From Breviolum minutum Mf 1.05b.01 (Eukaryota > Sar > Dinophyceae > Suessiales > Symbiodiniaceae): a stretch of 64,000 bases of DNA. Below the pieces are notes generated by a model, which was given only the letters and a program-made list of their open reading frames with translations, had not been told where the DNA came from and did no database searches. This document shows positions 1 through 12,600 of the stretch, one piece after another. The stretch is from NCBI GenBank assembly GCA_000507305.1, contig DF239529.1, positions 60,445-124,444 on the forward strand, written 5' to 3'. Position 1 is the first letter of the stretch. Each line of letters starts with the position of its first letter. A program made the position numbers and the translations under genes.

Positions 1-328
1 AATGATGATTCACCCAATTTTACCAACATGTTCACCTAATATGCATATCATACTGCATATCATGATCATTGGTTTTAATGTATTGACGGACAAGCACTTA
101 GAACATATGAAATCTTTCGAAAATGATGATTCACCCAATTTTACCAACATGTTCACCTAATATGCATATCATACTGCATATCATGATCAGTGGTTTTAAT
201 GTATTGACAGACAAGCACTTAGAACATATAATGGGGTCGAAACGTACTCTTAGAACATCCCCATGTTCTAAGAGAGGGGTTTTTTATTTTCGAAAAATTT
301 CATATGTTCTAAGTGATTGTCCGTCACT
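1..328. repeat. 120-bp tandem duplication inside an inverted-repeat element
   Basis: Positions 1-120 and 121-240 are near-identical copies. The sequence at about 87-120 reappears inverted at about 290-326, and a smaller hairpin lies at 251-273. This looks like a terminal-inverted-repeat element whose left part was duplicated in tandem. It probably extends left of the window. Confidence 0.8.
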
Positions 329-382
329 ATAAAAATACTGGTAACTAACACATCCCCTGGCACTTTTTCGAGTCGATGATGA

Positions 383-577
383 TTTTTTTCCGAACCTTCC
401 ATTAAAAAAACGTGGGCTTTATGGGACTCATCATGTCCTTCATCCAACCTTAGCCCACATGGCAAAGTTGCCATTTTCCTCGTTCCCGAGGATTTGGACC
501 TGATCAAAATCTCCTGTCTCTATGGCCGTGATAGCCCGACCTTGAAGTTTGATCCTTGGGCTGAAGCCCGTCAATGA
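383..577 (+). CDS. exon-like open frame, unknown product
   Basis: The frame is open from 383 to a TGA at 575-577 and has no ATG near its start, so it would be an internal or terminal exon. The peptide is mixed in composition and includes FLVPEDLDLIKISCLYGR. I do not recognise a family and no clear AG acceptor sits at its left edge. It could be the end of a gene that begins outside the window, or a chance frame. Confidence 0.3.
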   Translation, partial: FFSEPSIKKTWALWDSSCPSSNLSPHGKVAIFLVPEDLDLIKISCLYGRDSPTLKFDPWAEARQ

Positions 578-874
578 CTTGGCTAAAATGGGTTAAGAGC
601 CTGAAAGAAGATACGTAACAAACCTGGAGCCTGCAAGAGAAATGAATGTAATAGTGTATAGTTGATGGGTAGTTACTCCCTTTCACCCTTCAAGTTTAGG
701 ATAGGTCCTGAAAAATGATGGGACTGGAAGATGAAGACTTTCTTCTTGCGATTTTGCCTATTTTCAGGTGCGAGCTGTTAAACGTCAGCAGCTGTTCAAC
801 CCTGCAACGGAAATAATGTAATAGTGTCGTTGATGATCGATGGATAGTTGTGTAGCTCATGACGATCTCAAACA

Positions 875-1522
875 TTGCTTTATGACTCAGCTCTATCATT
901 GGGCAATTGGGAAAGCGTGAAGCTTTGCCTCATATTTTGCAAGCATTTGTATGGTATAGATTGTGGGAGGGTAAAACGCATAGAACATGTCGCTCATGTC
1001 ATCATATACTGCCCGGTTGTCAAACACAAGTTGCTGTGTTTTTTCCCCAGCTTTGCAAACAAAGGTCTGTCGTTTGCTGGTTTGCCCTTTGGGCATCACA
1101 TTTTTCATTCTTTGTTGGTTGCTGTCCGGCCTACGCGGGCGACGCTTATCTCTAGATCCTTGGCCATTCAAGTGGGTAAGATGGGGGGTGACCCTCGGGT
1201 AGGACAGGTGGTACCAAGGGTCATAAAAAGGGCGTAATTACGTGGTTCCATCTGTTAGATTTCGAGATTCAGCTATATGTATAAGCAGCACTTCTTTGAG
1301 GGATGTGTGGGATTTTGTAGGCCATGCCTGGAATCCAAATGATGCACATATCATAGAGTTTCAGTTGGCCATGACATAAACCACTAGTCTCCCCTTTCGA
1401 GGACTCAAGAGGATAAGGACCCAGATTCTTGGAAAATTATGTGTAATGCCTTGAAATGTCCCCCTGCTCATCACCTGCCCAAAAAACAATCCATTGGGCT
1501 GGCGATGTTTGTGAGTCTCACT
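875..1522 (+). CDS. unassigned region open in successive frames, possible decayed coding sequence
   Basis: A 120-codon frame runs 875-1237. It is followed in another frame by about 1225-1379 (contains RDVWDFVGHAWNPNDAHIIE) and in the first frame again by 1388-1522 (contains TQEDKDPDSWKIMC). The pieces abut with frame changes and no convincing introns. That pattern fits a frameshifted pseudogene or an old mobile-element open frame. No reverse transcriptase, endonuclease or transposase motif could be recognised. Confidence 0.25.
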
Positions 1523-2487
1523 TGAGCAATCCATTGGTTTTTTGGGGTCGGTAGGATGGGGATTTCCGGTGTTCAAGTCGCAGTCTGCCACCTTTTTCAA
1601 GGAACAAGCATGAGGTATCCACAAAAAAGTCAAGACACATATTTATATCAGGACAAGAAAGTTCATAAACCTGAAACCAGGTAGATTTGAAATGAAACAA
1701 AGAACAGAAGTAAGAAGAGCAAAGAGTTGTTGCCGTTTAGGGTAAATGATGGTGATGCTGATGGTTTTTCGTCATTTGGTGGTATGTATAGATATATTTT
1801 GAATAATGTTTGTTTCGTAGAATCTCTAATGCGCAGCGGTAATGATAGTTAGTGCGGAAAATGATTGTGACTGAACATAGTAAGGGACTAGATATATGCA
1901 TGGGCTTTTGCAGTCTGCTTTTCTCTCACAATGTAGTTTCTGTAAAAAGGAAAGCTGGTCAAAGTTGGTAGGCTTATTTGAATATCAAGTCATTATGAAG
2001 ACACGCCAACAAATATGCTGACCGATGGACTCTTTTTTTGATCATATAGTGATACGGTTAATACGTGCATCTCCTACAATGCTACAACTTTTTTCAACAC
2101 GCCTACACAATGGTGCTCATTGATGAACATGAAGGGACTCGTATTGTTGTATCTCTTGGGAGAAAGGGTTTCCAGACAAGGTCGATGTTTTTTTTTCTCT
2201 TACTAAATCCAGATAGAAATTTCACAAATGGTGGATAGTCGGTAGTCTTTGATACTTCCCAAACAACCAAAAATCAAAAAGGGTAGTCTTTGATACTTCC
2301 CTAACAACCAAAGATCACAAAATAAAAGGAACAACAAGATGTGTTTTTATCTTAATCATCTTATTTTGAAAGAAAAAGTTGGATCTCGAAAAATTTGGTG
2401 TTTTTAACCATCTTCACGTGTTTTCCCTTCCGAAAGCATTTAGAAAAACACCAACAAAACTCCCATCCCTCGGAGTTTGAGTCTCAG
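1523..2487. other. no gene seen; 42-bp tandem duplication
   Basis: No frame with exon-like character is visible. About 2240-2281 and 2282-2325 are two copies of a 42-bp unit. Confidence 0.5.
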
Positions 2488-2571
2488 GACACCACTTTCA
2501 ATTTAAGCGGCATTTTGGTCTTTGCCTTATTTATCTCCCTCACATTGGTGGTACTGGACCCCTTGCAACTG
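2488..2571 (+). CDS. putative internal exon encoding a transmembrane helix
   Basis: An AG acceptor precedes 2488 and a GTAAGC donor follows 2571. The 84 nt between encode 28 residues, mostly a hydrophobic helix (ILVFALFISLTLVVL). Phase is 0 at both ends. The splice signals are good but no family is recognised. It may belong to a membrane protein with the similar exons that follow. Confidence 0.4.
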
Positions 2572-2753
2572 GTAAGCTAAGTTAAATGGGATGGCTTTAA
2601 AGGGAGGGGTGACCGTGAGAGTGAATGATAGTGACTATTATTTCATATTATTTCATATTACTTCAATCATTCTTAGATTTACATCTTCTTTGTCAAGAGA
2701 TGTATGGTTCCTCTTAGTTTTTCTTGAAGAAGTCCTTGGCGTACTAGTTGCAG

Positions 2754-2926
2754 GATGGGTTTGTTTCGGCTCTCGTGAAATGGTGTCTCACCGCGGTTGT
2801 GTGAAGAATTCGATTCAGGACCCTTTTGGAACCCATCCGATCAAGAGATATGTGCCTCATAGGGGCATTATAACTACCGGTATCTTCATTGATGCCAGCG
2901 AATGCGAAGAAGGCACCCCTCAAATG
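2754..2926 (+). CDS. putative internal exon, unknown product
   Basis: The region is bounded by a TTGCAG acceptor and a GTAAAC donor and open across 173 nt. It encodes a polar peptide ending in TGIFIDASECEEGTPQM. A second frame starting at the same acceptor gives a short hydrophobic peptide, so the coding frame is not settled. Confidence 0.35.
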
Positions 2927-3195
2927 GTAAACTATAAAGATCGCACATAGCGCGAAGATTTTCAAGATATTATATAATAGACCAGTCCGAAGTGCAAAGT
3001 AGATGACACTGACAGCGCCAACCTACCGCAAAATCTTGAGTACGTGCTCCTGCCCACTGATACATTTTCTATTGGTTATTTGTTTTTGCCTTCAACTTCA
3101 GCTGACTTGGCTAAGTCCTTCCATTTTCAACAGCTGTTTCGAAGAGGTTTTCTATTTAGAATGTTCCAAACCCAAACCAACTTGCACTTCCTAAG

Positions 3196-3323
3196 GCAAT
3201 GTCAAAGCAATCCTAGCGGCTCCTACTCCATGGTTTCAAGTCCTGGCATTTTATGCTTTGAATCAGGAGCTGCGGGGGATTTTGGAAACGGTTAGGAGGA
3301 ACTTCTCTGTGGTGATTCGTTGA
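3196..3323 (+). CDS. putative exon, unknown product
   Basis: The frame opens right after a CTAAG acceptor and ends at a TGA. It contains ILAAPTPWFQVLAFYALNQE followed by a basic amphipathic stretch. The composition is protein-like. I considered a dynein heavy-chain match but the expected downstream motif is absent. Confidence 0.3.
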
Positions 3324-3463
3324 GTTCCTGAAAACCGGTAGGTTTTCTAATAGTTGCAGACTCAGAAGAAAAAATCGTTTCGCAGCCGCATTAAACGGGA
3401 TGTTCCCCACTGACCACAAGGTGGTCCTCTAGGGGCTTAGGAGTTGAAAAACAGCCCTGCCAG

Positions 3464-3627
3464 GCGAGCATATTGGCTTGGTGATTCTGGCGATCGTAGG
3501 GATCATTTGTTATCCAGTGTCCATCTTATCTTGGGAACCTCGGAGTGTGAAAAGAGAATCATTCGATTTGAAGTTTGTTGTTGGGATTGTTGTTGGGGAG
3601 AGATCATGTAGCTATGTTTTTTTGTAA
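3464..3627 (+). CDS. putative exon with a transmembrane segment
   Basis: It starts after a GCCAG acceptor and stays open to TAA at 3625-3627. One frame encodes a hydrophobic helix (IGLVILAIVGIICYPVSIL) followed by a charged tail. A second frame is open for nearly the same length, so the assignment is tentative. Confidence 0.3.
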
Positions 3628-3679
3628 TTGGATTTTTTTTTGGGATGAAATTGATTCCAGGGATTTCATGAAGGAATAG

Positions 3680-3880
3680 CAAGTTGCCTTCCTAAAGGTT
3701 GTGATGATTCGACCCTGTTTTCCCGAAGATTTCTTCGATCGCTTCCCATTGGGGTGCCTTGATCGCTCGAAATTCCAAGGCCACCTACACAACTCTGTGC
3801 TATCCAGCCCGAGTGGCCAGTGGTCGGGGCTTGCAATTAGTTCATCGCCATCGCTTCCTCTTTCAACGATTCAAATCTGA
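3680..3880 (+). CDS. putative exon, 66 codons then stop, unknown product
   Basis: It opens directly after an ATAG acceptor and runs to TGA at 3878-3880. The peptide includes VVMIRPCFPEDFFDRFPLGC and a serine-rich end. The amino-acid mix suggests coding, but I cannot name a family. It has no ATG, so it would be a terminal or internal exon. Confidence 0.3.
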   Translation, partial: QVAFLKVVMIRPCFPEDFFDRFPLGCLDRSKFQGHLHNSVLSSPSGQWSGLAISSSPSLPLSTIQI

Positions 3881-4013
3881 ACGCTACTATTACGGAACCT
3901 TGTCAAGGAAATAGCCAGCATCGGAAGCAATTCTTGACAGTACAGCAGCATGACTTGTAACAAATGAGTAATGGATATCGACATGGAAATAACATTTGCT
4001 ATTTCAGTTGTAG

Positions 4014-4382
4014 AAAATAATGAAGGAAGTTTTTTGTTCAAACTTGTGCAAACACATGTTGGTTGTGCACGGTGTTGGAGAAACACTTTACTCAGGAGCT
4101 TTGCTTCTCTGGCGGAATTCCTTGGCATCTTGGCATTCCATACGCAGCGAAACATCAATATCAGCCAAGACTCGGGAATTATTTTTCAATGTTTTTCATG
4201 CTGAACTAAGTAAGCGAGCTTACTATCGTTTACCCCTGAACATGGAAAATTGGATGCCGGAGTTTCATCCACAGAAACTGCGGATGAAATTCAGAAACCT
4301 TACTGACCTTACTTGCTGTTACAGGGAGGGTACTTTGAGTTGGAGCCTGAGATTTTTTTTTACATTGAAGAGGAAGTGTTGA
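4014..4382 (+). CDS. open frame of about 120 codons, unknown product
   Basis: It is open from just after a TTGTAG acceptor to TGA at 4380-4382 and contains AELSKRAYYRLPLNMENWMP. An overlapping shorter frame covers 3971-4201. No domain is recognised. It may contain an unrecognised intron. Confidence 0.3.
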   Translation, partial: KIMKEVFCSNLCKHMLVVHGVGETLYSGALLLWRNSLASWHSIRSETSISAKTRELFFNVFHAELSKRAYYRLPLNMENWMPEFHPQKLRMKFRNLTDLTCCYREGTLSWSLRFFFTLKRKC

Positions 4383-4917
4383 CGAAAGTCAGCAAATGAG
4401 GTTGGCAGATGTTTTTGCAGGGGTTAGTTGAGTCAGTTTATTTCAAATGCGTTTTAATTGTCACATTTGGTAGATTGCAAGCAATTATATCGTTTGTCTA
4501 GAAAAGTAAGTATTGCAATGTATTGCATATGATTTACTGTATATAATACTTTGAAACTATCAACTTATATCCTACCAATGGGTAAACCACTAAACATCCT
4601 TGTGCCAGATAGATTACAAATTTGTCAACGAAATGTCAACGAAGAAAGGACTCCAAAACAAAACGAAGTAGAGGAAGAAAAAGGCCAGGGGCGGTTTCGT
4701 GCTTGGATTTAGCCACTCCATGATATGCCGAGTCTCATCATGGTCGCCTTTTTGGATTCAACTTTTTGTTTTCTTCTGGTAAAATGCCGAAGCCAAACGT
4801 CTGGGTGTTTCATTGTCACCATCGTTGCCCGAGGTAGCTGTGTTTCCTGTGCTTTTCTACTCAGTGCCGGAAATTCAGATGGAGCTGCTTGGTTTCTGAT
4901 TGATGTTTGGTTTCCAT
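4383..4917. other. nothing recognised
   Basis: AT-rich stretch without an exon-like frame. The frame starting at 4725 is hydrophobic and runs into the microsatellite at 4918, so it is not convincing. Confidence 0.5.
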
Positions 4918-5042
4918 TGTTGTCTTGTTGTTGTCTTCTTGCTGTTGTCTTCTTGCTGTTGTCTTCTTGCTGTTGTCTTCTTGCTGTTGTTGTTGTTGTT
5001 GTTGTTGTTGTCGTTGTGGTTGTTGTTGTTGTTGTTGTTGCC
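4918..5042. repeat. TTG/CTG microsatellite with a 15-bp minisatellite
   Basis: Repeated TGTTGTCTTCTTGCT units pass into a TGT run. Long frames on both strands (poly-Cys, poly-Leu, poly-Val or poly-Gln) are by-products of the repeat. Confidence 0.9.
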
Positions 5043-5349
5043 TAGGCTTCACAATCTCTCCAGGAATCACGGGAAACAACAGGGGACGCTTCTTCCGTAT
5101 GTTAGGCAATCTTAGTGTAGTTTTTTTCTCGGTTTTCAAGTCCAGTTCAGTTCTTGGGTGTGAAATCCAATCTACGAGCCTCTATGTGTCGACATCCAAT
5201 TTGCTGCTTTTGCCAGAGCCCGAAGGAAAATCAAAGAAAGGATATTTCTGGGAAACCATGTGATGTCACAGAAGAAATATGCTGAAATGTCATGAATGAT
5301 TTCTTTCAGCGCATACTTTTCAACCAATACTTGGTAGAGCAGCAGATGT

Positions 5350-5868
5350 GTGGCTGTGTGGCATGTTTTATCGCATTGGGCAGAGAATATTTGCCTCAGA
5401 AATTTTAGGCCTGAAGCAACACCTTTTCACCAGACGCAGCTGGAAGTTGAACAACACATACACAAACACAACAACCCATCTTCACCTATTATATATACCC
5501 AAAAGGCACACTTACTGGCGCGAAAACCAGTTCATCTCACGGGGTTCGCAGCGTTTCTCTGTATAAAAAAGCAATTTCTGGATATTGAATGGAGAATGGA
5601 GCTGGCCCTTCCCCGCGGTATTTTTGGGGGAAACCTACCGAATGAGGGGTCCACAAAACTCCCCCCGTTCGCAATCGCAGCGAGGCTCATGGGCGGACTT
5701 TTGATCCTCTCGGGCGTGCTGCAAATTCGTCCCTTTGGCGGCATTCACGAAAGTTGTGATGAAAAAATCAACTCCAAACACCCTTCCGTTCGGAGGAGTT
5801 TATTGGTGTTGATGGGTGCCAGAAACACAATGGAAATTTGCAATGCATTGCTAGTAGTATGTGTATAG
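5350..5868 (+). CDS. 172-codon open frame, unknown, one hydrophobic segment
   Basis: This is among the longest uninterrupted frames in the window. The C-terminal half has a hydrophobic segment (AIAARLMGGLLILSGVLQI) and a small charged tail. Shorter frames overlap it and AG acceptors lie inside, so only part may be exonic, for instance 5500-5780. No family is recognised and no intron-free genes are evident elsewhere in the window. Confidence 0.3.
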   Translation: MAVWHVLSHWAENICLRNFRPEATPFHQTQLEVEQHIHKHNNPSSPIIYTQKAHLLARKPVHLTGFAAFLCIKKQFLDIEWRMELALPRGIFGGNLPNEGSTKLPPFAIAARLMGGLLILSGVLQIRPFGGIHESCDEKINSKHPSVRRSLLVLMGARNTMEICNALLVVCV

Positions 5869-6162
5869 AAATTTATTGTGCATATATATATATATATATG
5901 TTTTTTTAAATTTACATAATATACACACGTGATGCTGATGGATTATTTTGCGATTTTATGCTCTATTGAAACGTGTAAATACATAATTCCTATAAACTTG
6001 GCATTGAATGTTTATCCCAATCCCTCTTTTGAGTTTCATCTCCTCTTTGTCAAAAACGTAGCGTCCAAGTGTCCTCCAGCAAGGCACGTCTCCGTCTCCC
6101 AAGTCCTCCGAGGTTTATGGCCTTGGCGAACGGATTTGGCCAACTACATTGATTTGGTCCCG

Positions 6163-6482
6163 TGGGCAGATTTGATTGATGATTTGTTTTGATAGGAGTT
6201 TTTTTATCCCATAATAGATTTGATTGATGATTTGATGGAAGGATTTTTTTCATTTGATCATTTGATGATGATTTGATGGAAGTGTTGTTTTCATTTGATG
6301 ATGATTTGATGGAAGGATTTTTTTCATTTGATCATTTGATGATGATTTGATGGAAGGATTTTTTCATTTGATCATTTGATGATGATTTGATGGAAGGATT
6401 TTATTTGATGTTGATTTGATGGAAGGATTTCCATTTGATGATGATTTGATGGAAGGATTTTTTGTTGATGATGATTTGATGA

Positions 6483-6524
<42 letters not shown>

Positions 6525-6530
6525 AATTTG
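6163..6530. repeat. TTTGATGATGATTTGATGGAAGG minisatellite grading into (GAT)n
   Basis: About eight imperfect copies of a roughly 40-bp unit are followed by a pure GAT run at about 6486-6523. Frames through it are low complexity. Confidence 0.9.
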
Positions 6531-6683
6531 GAAAATTATTTTTCTTTTTTTGGCAAAATCGGCTACTGTAATTGGTGATACAGCAGAAGAAGACAAGATA
6601 AGATAGAGATAGTCGATTCAAAGGCTGATGTAGTGCAAGGAGATGAATTCTCATTGATTTTTTTGTCGGTGTTTTTGCAACAG

Positions 6684-9600
6684 ATAACATGCCTACAATC
6701 CTGGATCAAAGCATTGTTCAAAGTCAAGTTTCTACAGTTTCTGTATGGATGTTACCCTCCAGCGCTAGGAAAAATGGATAAACATGGTCATTTCTCATCA
6801 CCTATGCTCTCCATTGCCAAGGTTATCACATCCATTCTGCAGGTAGTCTTGTTGGGCGTGGCACCAATGTTGAAGCTGGACGAGTCAACCTCTGTTCAGG
6901 TGCACGAAAATCCAGAGTCAAAGGTGTTCGTGTTTCCCATTGGATTCAGACGAGCTGTTCTAAACAAAACGACATTTTGGACAAGTTCATGAGCGTTTAC
7001 GTTCAAATCTATTATCCTTGGAGTGGGAGGTGTTGGTTTCATGTTTCATGAGCCCATGAATTCTAGTTTTGAAATCCGGAATCCATGGCATCCAAGTCCT
7101 TGGTCAAACAGCCAACCTTTCCCCTCCAAAAGGTTAGCTTACGAAAGAAGCTTCTCAGATATTTCGTGATATTTTGAAATGATGGAGGTTGGCGAAATAG
7201 TCACACCGAGGTTGAAAGCATCGTTTTTTCATCGTTTTCTAACCAGATTTTAGGCAAATTGAACGGTTCTGCTGTTGATTTCAGACATTCGAAACACCCA
7301 AACGCGAACCTGCCAGCTACAAACAAGGCTTTGTTCAACTTTTCCATTTTGCAGTATTAGCTGTGTCTTTTCCTACCGTGGAAAGGTCTATTTCTTCCTT
7401 TTGTTTGGGAGTGTGATGTATTTAGCATGTTTTTCTTTTGTCTTTCCTTCTGGCCCGGCCCTTCAGCCCCATGATCCCTTCCAATTGCTTCAGGTTCTTG
7501 GATGGATTTTAGCCGTTGCAGTGGTGAGTCCACTTTTGGCGGGTTGCTTCGATATTGGAAATTGGAAACCCTACCCTTCTATTACCCATAGGATCCATGT
7601 ATGGTATATTTATATACCTAAGTATTTACCTACATTTAGTGGATCTTTATGGTCAATGTAGGTAAATATACCATACATGGATGCTATGGGTTCTGATTTC
7701 CCACTGATGGACTGGTTTTTCGTGGTTGATACATGGTTATACTCCCACTGACTCACATTGAAGAACTATGACTTCTGATCGCATTTGAAGAGATATGATA
7801 TGAAATCCTTGAGAATTTCCAGGTTTTTTTTATGGCTCTAGCGGGCTGGGCACCTGAAACCTTACTTACAGTAGTGCTTAGATTGGTGGTATGATGTTGC
7901 ATATACATTATAGTCATATAGTCTGTACATGGGACTGATGGATTTTTCCATCTACCTTTTTAAGGATCTTTCGGATCCAAGTAGGTTGAACATGGTTATT
8001 TGGAAGCACTGGAATCACGTCATGGAAAAGTTCCATGATGAAGATGTGCAGCATATTTTTTTGAGCAATGAATCTTAAAGAGTTGCGCTCATCCACTCAA
8101 TCTGCAAAAAGGGAGTTGGTGGATTCGTAGTGGATGACAATTTGTTAACCTTTTTTTGTTTCTTTAGATGAACTCGGAACCTGAAAAGGGAGTCCAATAT
8201 GATTTCCTTAACAAGTCATAGATGGGACGCAAGTGCTATTGTTGATGGAAATAATCTTGCACCAGTTGATATGGTAAATATTTGATTTTTTAATATTTGA
8301 TTTTTTGGAGGGTTTTATACATCCCAGGTGGTTGTTTTGGATTTCTTCCAGCAATAGTATCATCCATGGAGTTTCCTGGTTCCCTTAATAGGTGGTAGGT
8401 ACCATATAATCACCCAATTGGCAGTATATACCACTTATATATTGCCCTTCTGGTGGGTTATATGCGACCTACCACCTGTTTATGGGAGCCAAAAACACCC
8501 ATGTATATCATTTATCTTCAGGCCTTGTCATTGTATTGAAACCACTGAGGTTTAACGGCTATTGCGTACTCGCTCTTGCGCCACTATCGACCTGCCAAAT
8601 ATTTTGGCATTTTCTTATGCCATCACAAGGGCGGTGCTGGTAGTCTTTGTCGCTTACTTAAGCCACTTGGAATTTTCGGCAACCTGTGATGCCTGGAATT
8701 TTTGGGGAGCAAAATCGGGAAATCTGATGGCATGTAGAGGAACCGCCCCCAATGAATTCAGCTCTTTACCAGGAGATTTGACATTTTTTTTGCCTGATAG
8801 TGGATATGCTGATATGCTACAACTGTCTGAAGAACAGCTCTACATCCTTTGGGCTTATCCTCTCAGCATGATCTTGCAGTAGTAGAGAGAGTATATGCCG
8901 TCCTTTCGTTTTTCCAGTCAAATCACCGGTTAGCATGAAGTTCATTATGTACACAAGTGCCACATCTCATCCCTTATGTTTTTCAGGTTTCATTTTTTGC
9001 TGCTTTTTCACTTAGGCTATTGGTAGCCAAACACAGCAACACCGAAGTCTTTTTGGACTCGGATCAGCCGCTGGACTGAAGATACACCACCTGAAAATGT
9101 TCACGGCTTTGGAACCTAAACATCCACCCTGTTTTGGAAAAGAAAAAGTCATCATTTTTTTTAGACCTTCATTTTTTTGGGGTGTTCCATTATCAAGTTG
9201 AAAAGGTGACCTTTTTGGGACTTCACAGTTGGATTTTTTTTTTTGGCCGGGGGGCAAAGGGAGTGAAGAGGACGACGAGACGGCCCTTTTGAGGGTCATT
9301 TTGTGGAAAGTGGAGGTCGGTCTGTTTGAGATTGCTATTGTTGGGTGGTTTTTTCTTTTGAAGCAAGATTTTTTTGACCTTAAACATTTTAAAAAGTATG
9401 TATGATTATTGGATATCTATTTATATCCAAATACTTGTAGGACAACAAAAAAGCGAGATAGTTGGAACAAGTTTCGGAATCACTATTTACAATCCTTTTA
9501 AAAGGAAACCTAAAAAAGAATTACACCCCCAAAGTTGAACATGGAACCTTTTAAAATGGATGATTTCCCAAAAAGGAATCCCCTTTTCCAGAGGGTTGAC

Positions 9601-12600
9601 AACCTCAGGTTGAACCCCAGCCGTGAAAAAAACTTCAGGGGGGGGGTGGACATCCTCGATTTTCCCGACCTCTTGCGACCTGACCGAACGTAAGGCTCGA
9701 AGATTTGGATCTCATCTTTGATCCTTGGGCAAACAAAAATCGAAGAAGGCTAAGGTACCCCGAAGGGAGGGTTTTCTTTTCGTTACCCAAAAGGGTAGGT
9801 TAGTACATGGCGATCACCGTCCCGAAAAAAAGGTAGGTTAGTACATGGCTGGAAAATAATCCAATACATGGTGACTGTGGCATCTACTTTTACCCTGGTG
9901 TAAATAAAGATGGCACCTAGTATATTCTTTGAAACGATGGTGCTGTGAATTTGGTGTTTGGGGGGGTGGGACCTCACCCATCCACATGTTCTTAAGCATT
10001 GTTGTTGTTAAGCTTAGAATGATTAGACCTTTAACGATGGCAAGAAAATCTGAGCTGTGAGCCACGACTCACATTTTTCAGTAGCAAGTCATTTTGATTT
10101 ACAAAAACCCTACACTTGCAAAGGTAGGAAGTCCGGACTTGGAAGTTCCGGACTTCCAACTTCATCTTTGACAGTTGGAAAAACAAAACATGTTTTCACT
10201 ACGTAGCTCTGATGGGGTGGATTTTGAGGATACGATCCGAAGAGTGTGGTGGTGGTTCTAACAGCGGAGCTACTGAAAAGAATGTGGTGCGCTGGAGAGA
10301 CTTGACCATTTCAGCAAGAGACGTGGTGGAATTTGGGAGTGTAAGGCGAAATACACGGAGGCAGTTCTCAAAATATATAGATATTTTAAATATATATATA
10401 TATACATAACAGCTATAACGTATCCCCTCCCTGAAACTAATATAGCCCCTGAAAAGTTGCCTTCCCAATAGGAAAATGGTCTTCCAACCATCAATTTTTA
10501 GGGGCTATGTTAGTTTCAGGGAGGGTAAATCGAATTAAATAGATCCATATCAATTTACACCAGGAGGATTTCTATATAAAATCCATTCGCCTCTTTTGGG
10601 GACAGATTTGTTCAAAGATGTGGGAGTGTGCAATTGAGAATGCGGGGTCTGCTTTGGCAGTTCCCTACTCAAAATTCCTACTCTTCAAACATCCAACTTT
10701 TCTGAACCAGCTTCTTCCAAGTGACCTTTTGATCACCCAAATGGAGGTCACTTAACCCCTGAAAGGACCACTTAAAACAGCCAAAAAGGTCAACGAACGG
10801 AAGAACCTGGAAGATATTTATGTCCTGATCTGATGTCCATTCAAGGTATGAGTCTCAATTAGATTCATCTTGTAGCCTTCATCCTCAAAAACATGTCCAA
10901 ATTTGCCCTTCCAAAACTTAGTTGACTGAGCCAGGGTTCAGGACCCCGAAGAATGCATGGTTTACCTTGGAAAACCCTGACATGTCCAATCACATTTAAA
11001 AAAAGTGGAGCACTCTAAGAAAACTGGTGATGGAAGAAATATTGCACCAGTTGATTAGTAGTTAGTTGCAGGATGTACAGGGTTTTATACATCCCAGGTG
11101 GTTGTTTGGGATGTCTCCCATCAATAGTGAACGTTTTTTTTTGCATCAGGAAATCGTCACTGCCTTCAAGAACAAAGTTTGCACCGTGCCGTTGATCTGT
11201 GATGACTATGAGCCGTTGGATGAGTTAGCATTAGAGCAGATTCCCGATGTCTGGACCGCACAGCAAAAACAGATCTTGGCCTATCATGGAATCACCATGG
11301 AGGATGTGCAAACGGTCTCTCGGTGAATTTCAGATTAATCTGATTGTTTTTCCGGGTGATTTAACTTGAATTAGACGTACTGTACCATCACATCACCATT
11401 CACACAGACCAAGAATTGATATGATTTTTGCAAAAACTTTCGGAACTACTCTCACTCCCAATCAAAACAATCAAACTAATCAAACCTCATAAAGATCATC
11501 ATCCAGGTGATTCAAAGTGACCTTTTCATCCCCTAGTTGAAGGTCTTGTTAACCCCTTCAAATGGGTCACTTAACCATCCCGAAAATGTCACAAAGAATT
11601 ACCAGGATGTCAGAATCATCTCAATCAAATGCACCACATATCATGTTGGGAACCGCCTCAAGGCCTACCGTTGGTTGGATGACTTAGAGCACTTGACGAT
11701 TCATCGTTTTGCTTCAACCCAGCACCATGAAGAGGTGCTTTTTCCGTTGCGGCGGAACATGCAAAAAGATATGGATTTTTCACGGTTGTTGTGTGTTACC
11801 CTGGGAACTAGCAAATCCGAGCCTGGGGAAGTTCGGAACATCATCGCCTCAAAAAAGTGCCTTCCGGGATGGGATATGATGTTTGTCCCAAGTAGAAGAA
11901 GGGATGTTCCCTGGTTTTCGTTGTGATTTTTTTCTCCCGATGGTTTAGTATCTTCCTTCTTCCAACTGGACGAAGAATTTCTCCTTAATGTGACTGATAT
12001 TTATCCATGTTGTGTTTGATGTTGTTTGACTCAACCAGCGAGTTGCGGGTTTGATCTTAGGAAATTAGAATCAAGCTCTAAAATAATGACATGTCATTTG
12101 TATTGCTAGGACTTGCAAGTATGTCCCGAGCCCATTCGATTGTGACAAGACAAGAAGTTTTGCATCAAGATGAGATATGCGGAGCACTTGCGAACCTATC
12201 AATTTTATAGTTTGGGATGAGTACTGTGTTTATTATAGTTTTGGCATAATTTCTCTGTTCGTTTTTGTTCTCTTCCCGCACTAGTACATCCATTGAAAAA
12301 CCATGGTGAGTTTTGCAGTTTTGCAAGAGGTTGCCGTGGAGATGCTTCAAAGGACAGCGGTGGGTATGAAATTATTCAGGCCCGAAATCGGAAAGAAGCT
12401 TTCTCAGCACTGGACGGGTCAGTTGGGTCATTTGGGTCAGTTGAACATGGCAAAGAGAACCAACGATAAAAAGAACGACCTGTTTGGAAGAGAGGGGTAC
12501 AAAAGAAACACCTCTTTCTTTAGTGTCTTTTTTGAGCCATGGAAAAACTTATATGAATCCACGAGTGGCCTAGGTTTTTTTTTCCGTGACCCTTCACGTG

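Noticed and set aside
875..1522. LINE-type retrotransposon remnant
   Set aside because: No endonuclease or reverse transcriptase motif can be seen, so the label cannot be supported.
3196..3323. Dynein heavy chain fragment
   Set aside because: Only a loose similarity of one helix. The expected following motif is absent.
4861..5139. Glutamine-rich protein on the minus strand
   Set aside because: It is the reverse reading of a TTG/CTG microsatellite. No other minus-strand coding evidence exists in the window.
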